Positions 43,396-50,955 of a DNA stretch of 64,000 nt are shown here, one piece after another. How positions within the stretch are numbered: position 1 is the stretch's first letter; every line of letters starts with the position of its first letter. The notes beneath the pieces were generated by a model. That model was not told the origin of the DNA, made no database searches, and worked only from the letters and a program-made list of their open reading frames with translations. A program made the translations under genes and the position numbers. The DNA is from Algiphilus aromaticivorans DG1253 (GTDB taxonomy: Bacteria; Pseudomonadota; Gammaproteobacteria; Nevskiales; Nevskiaceae): assembly GCF_000733765.1 (NCBI RefSeq), contig NZ_JPOG01000001.1:3730501-3794500 (forward strand), written 5' to 3'.

Positions 43396-43791
43396 CTAAG
43401 CCAGATTGAGCTGCCAGGAGACGCCGAAGCGGTCATCGAGCCAGCCGAACTTGCGGCTGAAACCGTAGTCGTCCAGCGGCATCAGCTCGCGGCCGCCTTC
43501 GGCGAGCTGTTGGTAGGCGCTGTCCAGCGCCGCCTCGCTGTCGAAGTCGACGAATAGCGACAGCGCGGGCGTGAAACCGAAGGCGTGCGTCACCGGTGAG
43601 TCGATGGCGATGAAGTCGCGGCCGGCCAGACGGATGTCGGCGCGCTGGACGCTGCCCTCGGCGCCCTGTTCGCCGGGGCCGTAGCGGGTGATGTGGCGGA
43701 TCTCGGCGTCCTCGAAGATCGCGACGTAGAAGCGGATGGCTGGTTCGGCATCGCCGCTGAACATCAGAAAGGGGGTGATCGTCTGGCTCAC
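43396..43791 (-). CDS. VOC superfamily protein, PhnB-like, second of four
   Basis: 131 residues with GTG start at 43791 overlapping the SRPBCC stop (GTGA). PhnB-like features: TITPFLMFSGDAEPAIRFY at the start and FGWLDDRFGVSWQLNLA at the end. It is the last gene of the arsR-SRPBCC-VOC operon, a common grouping in bacteria where an ArsR-type repressor controls an AHSA1-like and a PhnB-like protein. Function unknown. Confidence 0.9.
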   Translation of the reverse strand: MSQTITPFLMFSGDAEPAIRFYVAIFEDAEIRHITRYGPGEQGAEGSVQRADIRLAGRDFIAIDSPVTHAFGFTPALSLFVDFDSEAALDSAYQQLAEGGRELMPLDDYGFSRKFGWLDDRFGVSWQLNLA

Positions 43792-44342
43792 GGAGTCGCT
43801 CCGGTGCTCGGCAGGCGCTGGGCGTAGTCGGCCTCGAAGTGGTCGTGGACGCTCCAAAAGGGCTGCGGGTCGCGGTCTTCCAGGCGGTCGATGAGGATAC
43901 CCAGATGCGTGTGCCAGCCGGCCGCGACGCTGAGCAGGGTTTCGCGCGTCTCCTCCAGTCGACGGTGGGTGAGCAGCAGCGACACCTGATCGCCCTTGGG
44001 TGTCAGCTCAAAGCAGACCTCGGAGGCCTCGCCGCCGCTCTCGTTCCAGGTGAAGGCCAGCAGCCGTGGCGGATCGATGTGGGTGATGCGCCCGCTGAAG
44101 CCGGCGCCGTCGGCCATGTCCGCATAGCGTTCGGGGATCGGCTCGGCCACCGGCGATAGCTCGGCGTGCAGGAAGCGCAGCTCGACGTGCCCGCCTTGCC
44201 GGAGCTCCATCTCGCCGCGCGCCAGCCACAGGCCACGCTTCTCGGAGTCGGTCAGATAGGCCCAGACGCGTTCGATCGGGCCCGGCAGCAGGCGCCGGAA
44301 GACGATCGTACCGGGCTCGGTGAAGGTGCCGTAGTCATTCAT
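43788..44342 (-). CDS. SRPBCC (AHSA1/START-like) domain protein
   Basis: 184 residues. A START-like hydrophobic-ligand fold: IVFRRLLPGPIERVWAYLTD at the first strand/helix, GRITHIDPPRLLAFTWNE in the middle, and a C-terminal helix with VAAGWHTHLGILIDRLE. This is the AHSA1-related group commonly found with ArsR regulators. It would bind a lipid or small hydrophobic molecule; the ligand is unknown. It lies 21 bases downstream of arsR and overlaps the VOC gene. Confidence 0.9.
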   Translation of the reverse strand: MNDYGTFTEPGTIVFRRLLPGPIERVWAYLTDSEKRGLWLARGEMELRQGGHVELRFLHAELSPVAEPIPERYADMADGAGFSGRITHIDPPRLLAFTWNESGGEASEVCFELTPKGDQVSLLLTHRRLEETRETLLSVAAGWHTHLGILIDRLEDRDPQPFWSVHDHFEADYAQRLPSTGATP

Positions 44343-44363
44343 GCGGGTCTCCTCGGGTCGGGT

Positions 44364-44696
44364 TCAGTCGGTGTTGTCGCGCAGGGCTTGCTCCAGCGCA
44401 TCCAGGCGCCGGCTCCAGAAGCTTTCGTAGCGCTCCAGCCAGGCGTGGGCTTCGGCCATCGCTTCGGCCTCCAGCCGGACGCGGTGCGTGCGGCCCTCGA
44501 CACGACGCTGCACGAGGCCGGCGGCCTCCAGCGTGCGGATGTGCTTGGAGACCGCCGCCAGCGACATGGCGCAGGGCGCGGCCAGCTCGCCGACGCTGTG
44601 CGTACCTTCGCGCAGGCGCTCGAGGATTTCCCGGCGCGTCGGGTCGGCCAGAGCGTGGAAGAGCTTGTCGAGATGGGCGGGGTTTTGTTCAACCAT
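44364..44696 (-). CDS. ArsR/SmtB-type transcriptional repressor, leaderless start
   Basis: 110 residues from ATG 44696 (MVEQNPAHLDKLFHALADPTRREILERL, quoted in parts: MVEQNPAHLDKLF and ADPTRREILERL). A winged HTH with recognition helix MSLAAVSKHIRTLEAAGLV. The metal-site Cys motif (ELCVCDL) of ArsR is absent (ELAAPCAMS instead, one Cys), so metal sensing is not indicated. The ATG is covered by a palindromic operator, and the -10 hexamer ends seven bases before it, so the mRNA is probably leaderless. It heads an operon with the SRPBCC and VOC genes. Confidence 0.9.
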   Translation of the reverse strand: MVEQNPAHLDKLFHALADPTRREILERLREGTHSVGELAAPCAMSLAAVSKHIRTLEAAGLVQRRVEGRTHRVRLEAEAMAEAHAWLERYESFWSRRLDALEQALRDNTD

Positions 44697-44744
44697 TAAG
44701 TTGAATATAAAGACCGCGCCACCTATAGTCAACCATTAGGTTGA
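44689..44744 (-). promoter_or_regulatory. arsR-type promoter between twin palindromic operators
   Basis: On the minus strand TTGACT (44732-44727), 17 bases, and TATATT (44709-44704) make a near-consensus sigma-70 promoter. Two copies of a 16-base palindrome flank it: TCAACC-ATTA-GGTTGA at 44729-44744 (perfect) and TCAACC-ATTA-AGTTGA at 44689-44704 (one mismatch). Centres are 40 bases apart, close to four helical turns. The upstream copy overlaps the -35; the downstream copy touches the -10 and covers the predicted start site and ATG. Repression by the ArsR-type product is the natural reading. Confidence 0.8.
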
Positions 44745-44762
44745 ACGATTGTCCGCGGCGAC

Positions 44763-44789
44763 TGTCGATTGCGCATCGCGGCGTACGAC
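44763..44789 (+). promoter_or_regulatory. ECF42-type promoter, copy 3 (TGTCGA-N17-CGAC)
   Basis: TGTCGA at 44763-44768, 17 bases, then CGAC at 44786-44789, 62 bases before the VOC gene ATG at 44852. It shares the divergent region with the arsR promoter; the nearer ArsR operator ends 18 bases upstream of it. A second TGTCGA (44820) with CGTC 17 bases on lies too close to the start to serve it. Confidence 0.65.
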
Positions 44790-44851
44790 TACCAGGGCAA
44801 GCCGCTCATCCCGGGCGGCTGTCGACCACGTAGCACCGGGAGCGTCAAAGC

Positions 44852-45259
44852 ATGCGAATGAATCCCTACCTCCACTTCGGCGGTGATTGCGCCGAGGCCT
44901 TCGCCTTCTACGAGCGCAACCTGGGCGCGCGCGTCGCGGCGATGATGCGCTTCCGGGATGGCCCGGCCGCCGATCAGGTTGGCCCCGAGATGCAGGACAA
45001 GATCATGCACGCCGAGCTAGAGCTGGCCGGCGGCGTGTTGATGGGCACGGACGGTGAGGGTTGCGGGCAGCCCGTGGCGCGCGTGACGGGTGTTCATCTT
45101 GTGCTGAATGTGGCTGAGCCGAGCGAGGCCGAGCGGCTCTTCGCTTTGCTCGCCGAGGGCGGAACGGTCGAGATGCCGATCGAGGAAACCTTCTGGGCCA
45201 AGCGCTTCGGCACCGTAGTCGACCGCTTTGGCGTGCCCTGGATGATCAACACCGACTAG
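44852..45259 (+). CDS. VOC superfamily protein, PhnB-like, third of four
   Basis: 135 residues. Opens MRMNPYLHFGGDCAEAFAFY and closes with FWAKRFGTVVDRFGVPWMIN, the classic PhnB-like ends. GGGAG lies nine bases before the ATG; an ATG at 44858 is an alternative. First gene of a four-gene run with DUF1428, another VOC protein and YceI, all closely spaced, ahead of the ECF42 sigma gene. Confidence 0.92.
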   Translation: MRMNPYLHFGGDCAEAFAFYERNLGARVAAMMRFRDGPAADQVGPEMQDKIMHAELELAGGVLMGTDGEGCGQPVARVTGVHLVLNVAEPSEAERLFALLAEGGTVEMPIEETFWAKRFGTVVDRFGVPWMINTD

Positions 45260-45271
45260 AGAGGAACAACG

Positions 45272-45631
45272 ATGAGCAAATATGTTGATGGTTTCGTGGT
45301 GCCGGTACCCAAGGCCAATGTAGAGGCCTATCGCGAGATGGCGCAGACCGCTGGCGATATATGGCGTGAATACGGTGCGCTGGAATACGTCGAGTGCGTT
45401 GCCGACGACGTCAAGCCGGGCGAGGTGACCTCCTTCCCGCAGAGCGTGTTGCTGAAGGAGGAAGAGGTCGTGGTCTTCGCCTGGATTACCTACGCGTCGC
45501 GTGAGGAGCGCGATCGCATCAACGAACAGGTCATGAAGGATCCGCGTATCGCCGGTATGGATATGCAGGCCATGCCCTTTGACGGCAAGCGCATGTTCTG
45601 GGGCGGTTTCCGCGCCATTGTCGAGCTTTAG
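45272..45631 (+). CDS. DUF1428 family protein
   Basis: 119 residues. The family opening MSKYVDGFVVPVPKANVEAYREMA and the C-terminal MPFDGKRMFWGGFRAIVEL are unmistakable (first block quoted in part: YVDGFVVPVPKANVEAY). DUF1428 is an alpha/beta-barrel dimeric fold of unknown activity, frequently encoded beside DGPF and VOC proteins. GAGAGGAACAACG precedes the ATG; the gene begins 12 bases after the VOC stop. Confidence 0.93.
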   Translation: MSKYVDGFVVPVPKANVEAYREMAQTAGDIWREYGALEYVECVADDVKPGEVTSFPQSVLLKEEEVVVFAWITYASREERDRINEQVMKDPRIAGMDMQAMPFDGKRMFWGGFRAIVEL

Positions 45632-45653
45632 CAACTTCAACAGGAGTCGATCC

Positions 45654-46073
45654 ATGCCCCGAAAGATTTTCGTCAATCTGCCCGTCGCCGATCTCGACCG
45701 CTCGCGCGCCTTCTTCGAGGCGCTGGGTTTCGGCTTCGACGATCGCTTCTGCGACGGCACTGCTGCATGTCTGGCGCTGGCCGACGACATCAACGTCATG
45801 CTGCTTGGCCACGACAAGTTCGCGAGCTTCACGCCCTCGCCGGTGGCCGACGCCAATCAGGTTACCGAGGTGCTGCTCGCCATCTCCGCCGATAGCCGCG
45901 CCGAGGTGGACACGCTCATCAGCCGGGCAGAGGCCGCCGGCGGCGCTGCCATTCGCGACGAGGACCACGGCTGGATGGTGGGCCGCGCCTTCCGCGATCT
46001 CGACGGGCACATCTGGGAAGTCGTCTGGATGGACCCGTCCGCGCTGCCGGTACAGGGCGAGGTCGCGGCATGA
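45654..46073 (+). CDS. VOC superfamily protein, glyoxalase-like, fourth of four
   Basis: 139 residues from ATG 45654 with AGGAG nine bases upstream; the open frame starts 75 bases earlier but lacks family sequence. Typical opening KIFVNLPVADLDRSRAFFEALGF and closing FRDLDGHIWEVVWMDPS (with the late His and Glu often used as metal ligands in glyoxalases). Substrate unknown. Its stop overlaps the YceI start (ATGA). Confidence 0.92.
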   Translation: MPRKIFVNLPVADLDRSRAFFEALGFGFDDRFCDGTAACLALADDINVMLLGHDKFASFTPSPVADANQVTEVLLAISADSRAEVDTLISRAEAAGGAAIRDEDHGWMVGRAFRDLDGHIWEVVWMDPSALPVQGEVAA

Positions 46074-46654
46074 GTTCAGGCCAGGCATGGCTCGTGGGGC
46101 TGCTTTTGCTGGCGCTGCTACCTGCTGCAGTGAGCGCCGAGCCCGCGCGCTACGAGATTGATCCGACGCACACCTTCCCGAGCATCGCCTTCGACCACAT
46201 AGGGCTGTCGACCTGGCGCGGCAAATTCACCGAGACCGAGGGCGAGATATTCCTCGACCGCGAGGCGCAAACGGGCCGCGTCACGATCCGCATCGATCCG
46301 GCCAGCATCGCCTTCGGGCTGGGCACCATGGACGAAGCGGCGCGTTCGGCGGACTGGTTCGATGTGGCGCGCTATCCCGAGGCACGCTACGAGGGCGAGA
46401 TCGTCTTTGCCGACGGCGCTCCGGCGAAGGTGGACGGACAGCTGACCTTCCGCGATGTCACGCGTGCGGTGCCGCTGACCATCATCCGCTTCAAGTGCAT
46501 GCCGCACCCGGCGCTGGAGGTCGAGGTCTGCGGCGCCGATGCCGAAGGCACGCTCAACTGGTCGGAATACGGGATGACCCACAGCGGCTATGGCAGGGGC
46601 GAGGCGGGACGCACGCAGCTGCGCATCCAGGTGGAGGCGCTGAAGCGGCAGTGA
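46070..46654 (+). CDS. YceI-family periplasmic lipid-binding protein
   Basis: 194 residues. Signal peptide (about residues 1-23, ending AVSA). The YceI beta-barrel begins YEIDPTHTFPSIAFDHIGLSTWRGKF (quoted in part: YEIDPTHTFPSIAF) with GRVTIRIDPASIAFG and the later LTFRDVTRAVPLTI. YceI proteins bind polyisoprenoid lipids in the periplasm. It is translationally coupled to the VOC gene and is the only exported member of the ECF42 island. Confidence 0.92.
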   Translation: MSSGQAWLVGLLLLALLPAAVSAEPARYEIDPTHTFPSIAFDHIGLSTWRGKFTETEGEIFLDREAQTGRVTIRIDPASIAFGLGTMDEAARSADWFDVARYPEARYEGEIVFADGAPAKVDGQLTFRDVTRAVPLTIIRFKCMPHPALEVEVCGADAEGTLNWSEYGMTHSGYGRGEAGRTQLRIQVEALKRQ

Positions 46655-46783
46655 GGCTGTGGCTGTTGCGAAGTTGCCTGTCGCGGGTAGCATGCGCAGC
46701 AGGTACCCGCCAGGGAGGGGCGGGATGAGTGCTTTGCTATTGCTTTTTGCGGGGGCTCGGCGCGTCACCTTCGGGAGGTGTCC

Positions 46784-48037
46784 GTGAGCCCGGCACCGCA
46801 GCAGGTCATCCGCCAGCGCGCCGAGGCCATCTATCGCGCCGAATCGCGCCGCGTGCTGGCCACGCTCATCCGCCTGCTGGGCGACTTCGAGTTGGCCGAG
46901 GAGGCGCTGCAGGATGCTTTCACGGCGGCCATGGCGCAATGGCCGCAGGAAGGCCTGCCCCGGAGTCCGCGTGCCTGGCTGGTGTCGGCAGGGCGCTTCC
47001 GCGCCATCGACACGATCCGCCGGCGCGCGCGCTTCGACGCGGCCGCCCAGCGTATCGCCGAGCAGATCGACACCGTTGCGCAGCCGGCGGATGTCGACGA
47101 TGACGACGCCATCGGAGACGATCGGTTGCGGCTGATCTTCACCTGTTGCCATCCGGCGTTGTCGCGCGACGCCCGTATCGCGCTGACGCTGCGCACGGTC
47201 TGCGATCTGACCACCGAAGCCATCGCCAGCGCCTTCCTCAGCCCCGTGTCGACCGTGGCGCAGCGCATCGTGCGCGCCAAGGCCAAGATCCGCGACGCCG
47301 CCATTCCCTACGTCGTGCCCGGGCCGGACGAGCTGCCCGAGCGGCTGGACAGCGTGCTGCAGGTCGTCTATCTGGTCTTCAACGAGGGCTACGCCGCTAG
47401 TGAAGGCGATACCCACACGCGTGGCGATCTCAGCTCTGAGGCCATCCGCCTCGGTCGGTTGCTCGTCGAGCTGATGCCCGATGCGGAAGTCCTTGGTCTG
47501 CTGGCGCTGATGCTGCTGCAGGACGCGCGTCACGCCGCACGCGAGAACGACGACGGCGAGCCCGTGCCCCTCGACGAGCAGGACCGCAGTCTCTGGGATC
47601 AGGAGCAGATCGCCGAGGGCGCGGCGCTGGTACATCGGGCGCTGTCGACACAGCGCTTCGGTCCCTACGCGCTGCAGGCGGCCATCGCCGCCGTGCATGC
47701 CGAGGCGCCCAGCCCAGCCGATACCGACTGGCAGGAGATCGTCGGTCTCTATGATGTGCTGCTGCGCATCGATCCGTCGCCGGTGGTGGCGCTCAATCGG
47801 GCCGCTGCCGTCGCCACGCGCGACGGGCCCGCTGCCGGCCTGGCGTTGATCGAGGCGCTGCTCGACGCCGGCGAGCTGGCCGACTATGCCCCGGCGCATA
47901 TCGCGCGGGCCGAACTGTGCCGGCGGCTGGAGCGCGTCGAGCCGGCGCATGCGGCCTATGAGCGCGCGCTGGCGCTGACCGGCCAGGCCGCGCAGAAGAG
48001 GCTGCTGGAGCGCCGTCTGCGCGAGCTGGGCAGCTGA
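46784..48037 (+). CDS. RNA polymerase sigma factor, ECF42 group (C-terminal TPR-like extension)
   Basis: 417 residues from GTG 46784, with GGGAGG five bases upstream; a GTG at 46778 overlaps that site. Sigma region 2 (GDFELAEEALQDAFTAAMAQW, quoted in part: ELAEEALQDAFTAAM; then PRAWLVSAGRFRAIDTIRR) and region 4 (LTTEAIASAFLSPVSTVAQRIVRAK) are followed by a 200-residue extension with LQVVYLVFNEGY and helical repeats ending AAYERALALTGQAAQKRLL. The extension replaces an anti-sigma factor in ECF42, which is known to be co-encoded with DGPF proteins. Both DGPF genes lie upstream here. Its own upstream region has no clear TGTCGA-N17-CGAC. Confidence 0.92.
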   Translation: MSPAPQQVIRQRAEAIYRAESRRVLATLIRLLGDFELAEEALQDAFTAAMAQWPQEGLPRSPRAWLVSAGRFRAIDTIRRRARFDAAAQRIAEQIDTVAQPADVDDDDAIGDDRLRLIFTCCHPALSRDARIALTLRTVCDLTTEAIASAFLSPVSTVAQRIVRAKAKIRDAAIPYVVPGPDELPERLDSVLQVVYLVFNEGYAASEGDTHTRGDLSSEAIRLGRLLVELMPDAEVLGLLALMLLQDARHAARENDDGEPVPLDEQDRSLWDQEQIAEGAALVHRALSTQRFGPYALQAAIAAVHAEAPSPADTDWQEIVGLYDVLLRIDPSPVVALNRAAAVATRDGPAAGLALIEALLDAGELADYAPAHIARAELCRRLERVEPAHAAYERALALTGQAAQKRLLERRLRELGS

Positions 48038-48039
48038 GC

Positions 48040-48660
48040 TCAGTCGGCGTCGTCCAGAAAGTGCACGCGCCCGCTGGCCAGGTCGTACTCGGCGCCGACG
48101 ATCTTCAGTCCATCCTCCAGGATGAGCTGCTCCAGGATCTCCGAGCCCTTGCGGATCTGCGCCACCGAATGGTGGATGTTGGCGCGCACAGCTTCGGGGA
48201 CGATGGTGTCGGTGTGGCTGTGGCCGCATCCTTCCACGACCGGCGCTACGGCCGGCCGCACCCGCTCGACGATGGCGCGCAGGTTCGGCGACTGCTCGCC
48301 GGCAGGGCGCAGCAGCTCCTCGACTGTGGCGGTGACGGCGCCACATTCGGTGTGGCCGAGCACGACCACCAGCCGCGTGCCGAAGCGCGAGGCCGCGAAC
48401 TCGATGCTGCCGATGCCCGAGGGCGCGACGATATTGCCGGCCACGCGGATGACGAAGAGGTCACCCAGGCCCTGGTCGAAGACCAGCTCGGCGGGCACGC
48501 GCGCGTCCGCACAGCCGAGGACGATGGCCATGGGGTTTTGCTCGCGCGGCAGCGTGACCGGTGCGATCTCGCGCGATACCGATGCTGCGCTCTCGATGCG
48601 CTCGACAAAGCGCGCGTTGCCTGCCCGCAGGCGTGACAGGGCCTCTTCGGCTGAGCTCAT
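48040..48660 (-). CDS. Beta-class carbonic anhydrase
   Basis: 206 residues from MSSAEEALSRLRAGN; 18 codons of upstream extension are discarded. Zinc ligands and catalytic dyad are all present: GCADARVP (Cys, Asp, Arg), then GHTECGAV (His, Cys). Also conserved is the VIRVAGNIV block. It interconverts CO2 and bicarbonate in the cytosol. It converges with the ECF42 sigma gene, with only two bases between the stops. Confidence 0.95.
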   Translation of the reverse strand: MSSAEEALSRLRAGNARFVERIESAASVSREIAPVTLPREQNPMAIVLGCADARVPAELVFDQGLGDLFVIRVAGNIVAPSGIGSIEFAASRFGTRLVVVLGHTECGAVTATVEELLRPAGEQSPNLRAIVERVRPAVAPVVEGCGHSHTDTIVPEAVRANIHHSVAQIRKGSEILEQLILEDGLKIVGAEYDLASGRVHFLDDAD

Positions 48661-48741
48661 GCGTTTCGCTCCGCGTCGCTGGACGCGGCTCCCTTCTTGC
48701 GTGGATGAGCCCACAGCTTAGCGGTAGAAAGCGTGTTGCGG

Positions 48742-50790
48742 TCAGCCCTGCGAGGTCAGCGACGTTCCCTCTGGTGTTGCGGGCTCTTCTTCGCCGAGAA
48801 GGTCGCAGGTTGCGGGTGGCAGGCCGAGCTGGCGGCAGACATCGCCCAGCGGCGTAGTCGGGTCAAGCAGGGCGCAGAAGCCGTCGGGACCGCCTGCTTC
48901 GCGGCACTGGTCCATCAGCCCCTGCTGCAGGAAGTCCAGCTGCATGACCAGGCTGTTGATGAGGCAGTCCTCTGCGGCCGGATCGTCGAAGCAGGCCGTG
49001 AAGGCGGGCGGTAGGGCTTCGAGGTCACCGGGCGCGACGTCGAACAGCGGCGCGTAGGCCTGCAGTCGCAGCAGCGGTGCAGTCAGCGGCCCCAGCGAGA
49101 CGAACTCCTCGTAGTTCGTGAAGGGCAGGAAGAGACCCGTGCCGCCGCCGGTGTCGAGGTAGTTGAACTCATCGGCGGGAATGATGTACCCGAAGCTGTT
49201 GTGTGTGAGGCCCAGCAGCATCATCGGGCTGCCGTCCCCCAGCGCACGGATCGAGCGCCCGTAGGTGTTGGTGGTCTCGCCGGGAATGGTGACGATGTCC
49301 AGCGCCGCGTTTCCGCTGCCCAGCCGGATGCGAGACACCGGCGTCGGCGCCACCGGCGCGATCTGCGGCAATGTCGTGAAGGCCCCACTGACAAAGGGGA
49401 TCTGTTCCAGTGGCAGCCCTGTGAAATTGTAGTAGCGGTTGAAGGCGCCGGCGGCCGCCGCTGCGATGAAGAGCGGGTTGGTCACCGGCAGGATGGCTTG
49501 CTGCTGGCGGAATTCCAGCCCCGGCGCCAGCGGGTTGCCGTCGCCAAAGCCCAGCGCGTGCTCGGCCATGGCGCCACCACGGGCGCGCACACGTTCGTAG
49601 GGTGTGGCGTCCTCCGGGGCATCGCCGCCGCGGGCAGATGCATCGGCGATGGGGCCGTTGTAGAAGACGGCGACGCCGCCGTCCGCCTCCAGCCGGTCGA
49701 CCGCGCCCAGGATGTAGTCGGGGTGCGGTGTGCGCGGATCCTCGTTGATGCTGGTGGGGTGGGCGTTGAACTGCAGTAGGCGACCGATCGGCCGCCCCGA
49801 ACGGCGGTCGCGCGCTTCCAACAGGCTCATGAGTGGGTCGGCTTCGTCGGCGGGGTCGACCTGCGGTCGCCGGTAGCTGTTGAAGGCCGTGGCCTCGCCC
49901 TGGCGCAGCGTGAGTTCGACCTCGCGCAGGGCGCCCAGCGCGTCGGCTACGACGCCGACGGCCTCGGGATAGAGGACGTTCTCGATCCAGTCCTGCGGCA
50001 CGCCGCCCCATAGGCCCTGCAGATCGGCACCGGCGTGGCTGTGCGTGGAGCCGAAGAGGATCTGAGCGGCGTCGACGCCGGTTGCTTCGGCGATGCGTCG
50101 GCTTATCTCGCCGCTAACGATATTCCCGGCGCCCACCGCGTCGACGGTCAGGAAGACGACGATTGTGCCGCCTTCGCTAAGCACGAAGCTGCGCAGCCAC
50201 GTGTGTTCGTCGTCGTCCGCGCGGTTGTGGTGGAAGCGCTGGTCAGCGGGAATCGTGAGAGTGTCGGAGAGCTGATCGAGCGGCGCCGGGAAATTCTGCG
50301 TGGGGTCGATGCCGAAGCCGCCGAGGTTGAAGCGCTGCGTCTTGGGTGCGATCAGCAGGCGCTCTTCCTCGACGCCTTCGATGTGCCTGCTTGCCGGCGT
50401 GATGCGGCGCTTCGAGGCGGCGGCGCAGCGCGCGCCCTCGGCGCAGGCCGCGTCGGGACGGGGCTGGACGAGAATGCCGGTCTGGTCGCCCTCGGCGCGA
50501 TAGCGCAGTTCGGTGGCAACGGCCACATCGGGAGCGACGAGCACGTCGCCGGCCAGCGCCATGGCCGGTCCGCGCTGCTGCCGCCAGGCGCGCGGCGCCG
50601 TCTCTTCCTCACCGAGTCCGACGCGTGTGCCAACCGGGACGACGATATGCGCACCTTCGGCGACGCGCAGATCCGCGCCCTCCGGCGGGGTGTCGCCAGT
50701 GCCGGCGGGTGGCTTGCTGCCGCCGCAGCCGGCGAGGCCGCACAGGGCGGTGGCCAGCAACGCAGCGGCAGCCGGGTGGCGTAACGGCAT
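48742..50790 (-). CDS. Neutral/alkaline ceramidase-like lipoprotein
   Basis: 682 residues. A signal sequence with lipobox (LCGLAGC, then GGSKPP) predicts membrane anchoring. The N-terminal 100 residues are a variable region. The central part resembles neutral/alkaline non-lysosomal ceramidases: VVFLTVDAVGAGN, ILFGSTHSHAGADLQGLW (zinc-site region), LLQFNAHPTS, VAVFYNGPIADAS and LLGLTHNSFGYIIPADEFNY. The C-terminal 90 residues are acidic and contain several Cys (CFDDPAAEDC and later pairs). Ceramide or another N-acyl lipid is the likely substrate class, by family only. Confidence 0.75.
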   Translation of the reverse strand: MPLRHPAAAALLATALCGLAGCGGSKPPAGTGDTPPEGADLRVAEGAHIVVPVGTRVGLGEEETAPRAWRQQRGPAMALAGDVLVAPDVAVATELRYRAEGDQTGILVQPRPDAACAEGARCAAASKRRITPASRHIEGVEEERLLIAPKTQRFNLGGFGIDPTQNFPAPLDQLSDTLTIPADQRFHHNRADDDEHTWLRSFVLSEGGTIVVFLTVDAVGAGNIVSGEISRRIAEATGVDAAQILFGSTHSHAGADLQGLWGGVPQDWIENVLYPEAVGVVADALGALREVELTLRQGEATAFNSYRRPQVDPADEADPLMSLLEARDRRSGRPIGRLLQFNAHPTSINEDPRTPHPDYILGAVDRLEADGGVAVFYNGPIADASARGGDAPEDATPYERVRARGGAMAEHALGFGDGNPLAPGLEFRQQQAILPVTNPLFIAAAAAGAFNRYYNFTGLPLEQIPFVSGAFTTLPQIAPVAPTPVSRIRLGSGNAALDIVTIPGETTNTYGRSIRALGDGSPMMLLGLTHNSFGYIIPADEFNYLDTGGGTGLFLPFTNYEEFVSLGPLTAPLLRLQAYAPLFDVAPGDLEALPPAFTACFDDPAAEDCLINSLVMQLDFLQQGLMDQCREAGGPDGFCALLDPTTPLGDVCRQLGLPPATCDLLGEEEPATPEGTSLTSQG

Positions 50791-50955
50791 CTTGTCTCCT
50801 CGCAGGCGCAGTGGGTGCGCTCTTGTTGTGTCGAGCCGACCAGATTAGCCGCGCGGTCACCGGGGAACCATCGTATAAATTGCGCAGCCGCAAAGGCAGC
50901 CGACGCCGGGCGCGGGGCGTATCATGCCGGGCTAGTACAGCGAAGTGACGCCGCT

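Noticed and set aside
46655-46783. Short plus-strand frame starting at 46726 before the ECF42 gene
   Set aside because: It encodes about twenty residues without a recognisable feature and runs into the ribosome site of the sigma factor gene. It is probably leader sequence.
46118-48346. 742-codon minus-strand frame opposite YceI and the ECF42 sigma factor
   Set aside because: Both plus-strand genes have unmistakable family motifs; the antisense frame is only a consequence of GC-rich third positions.
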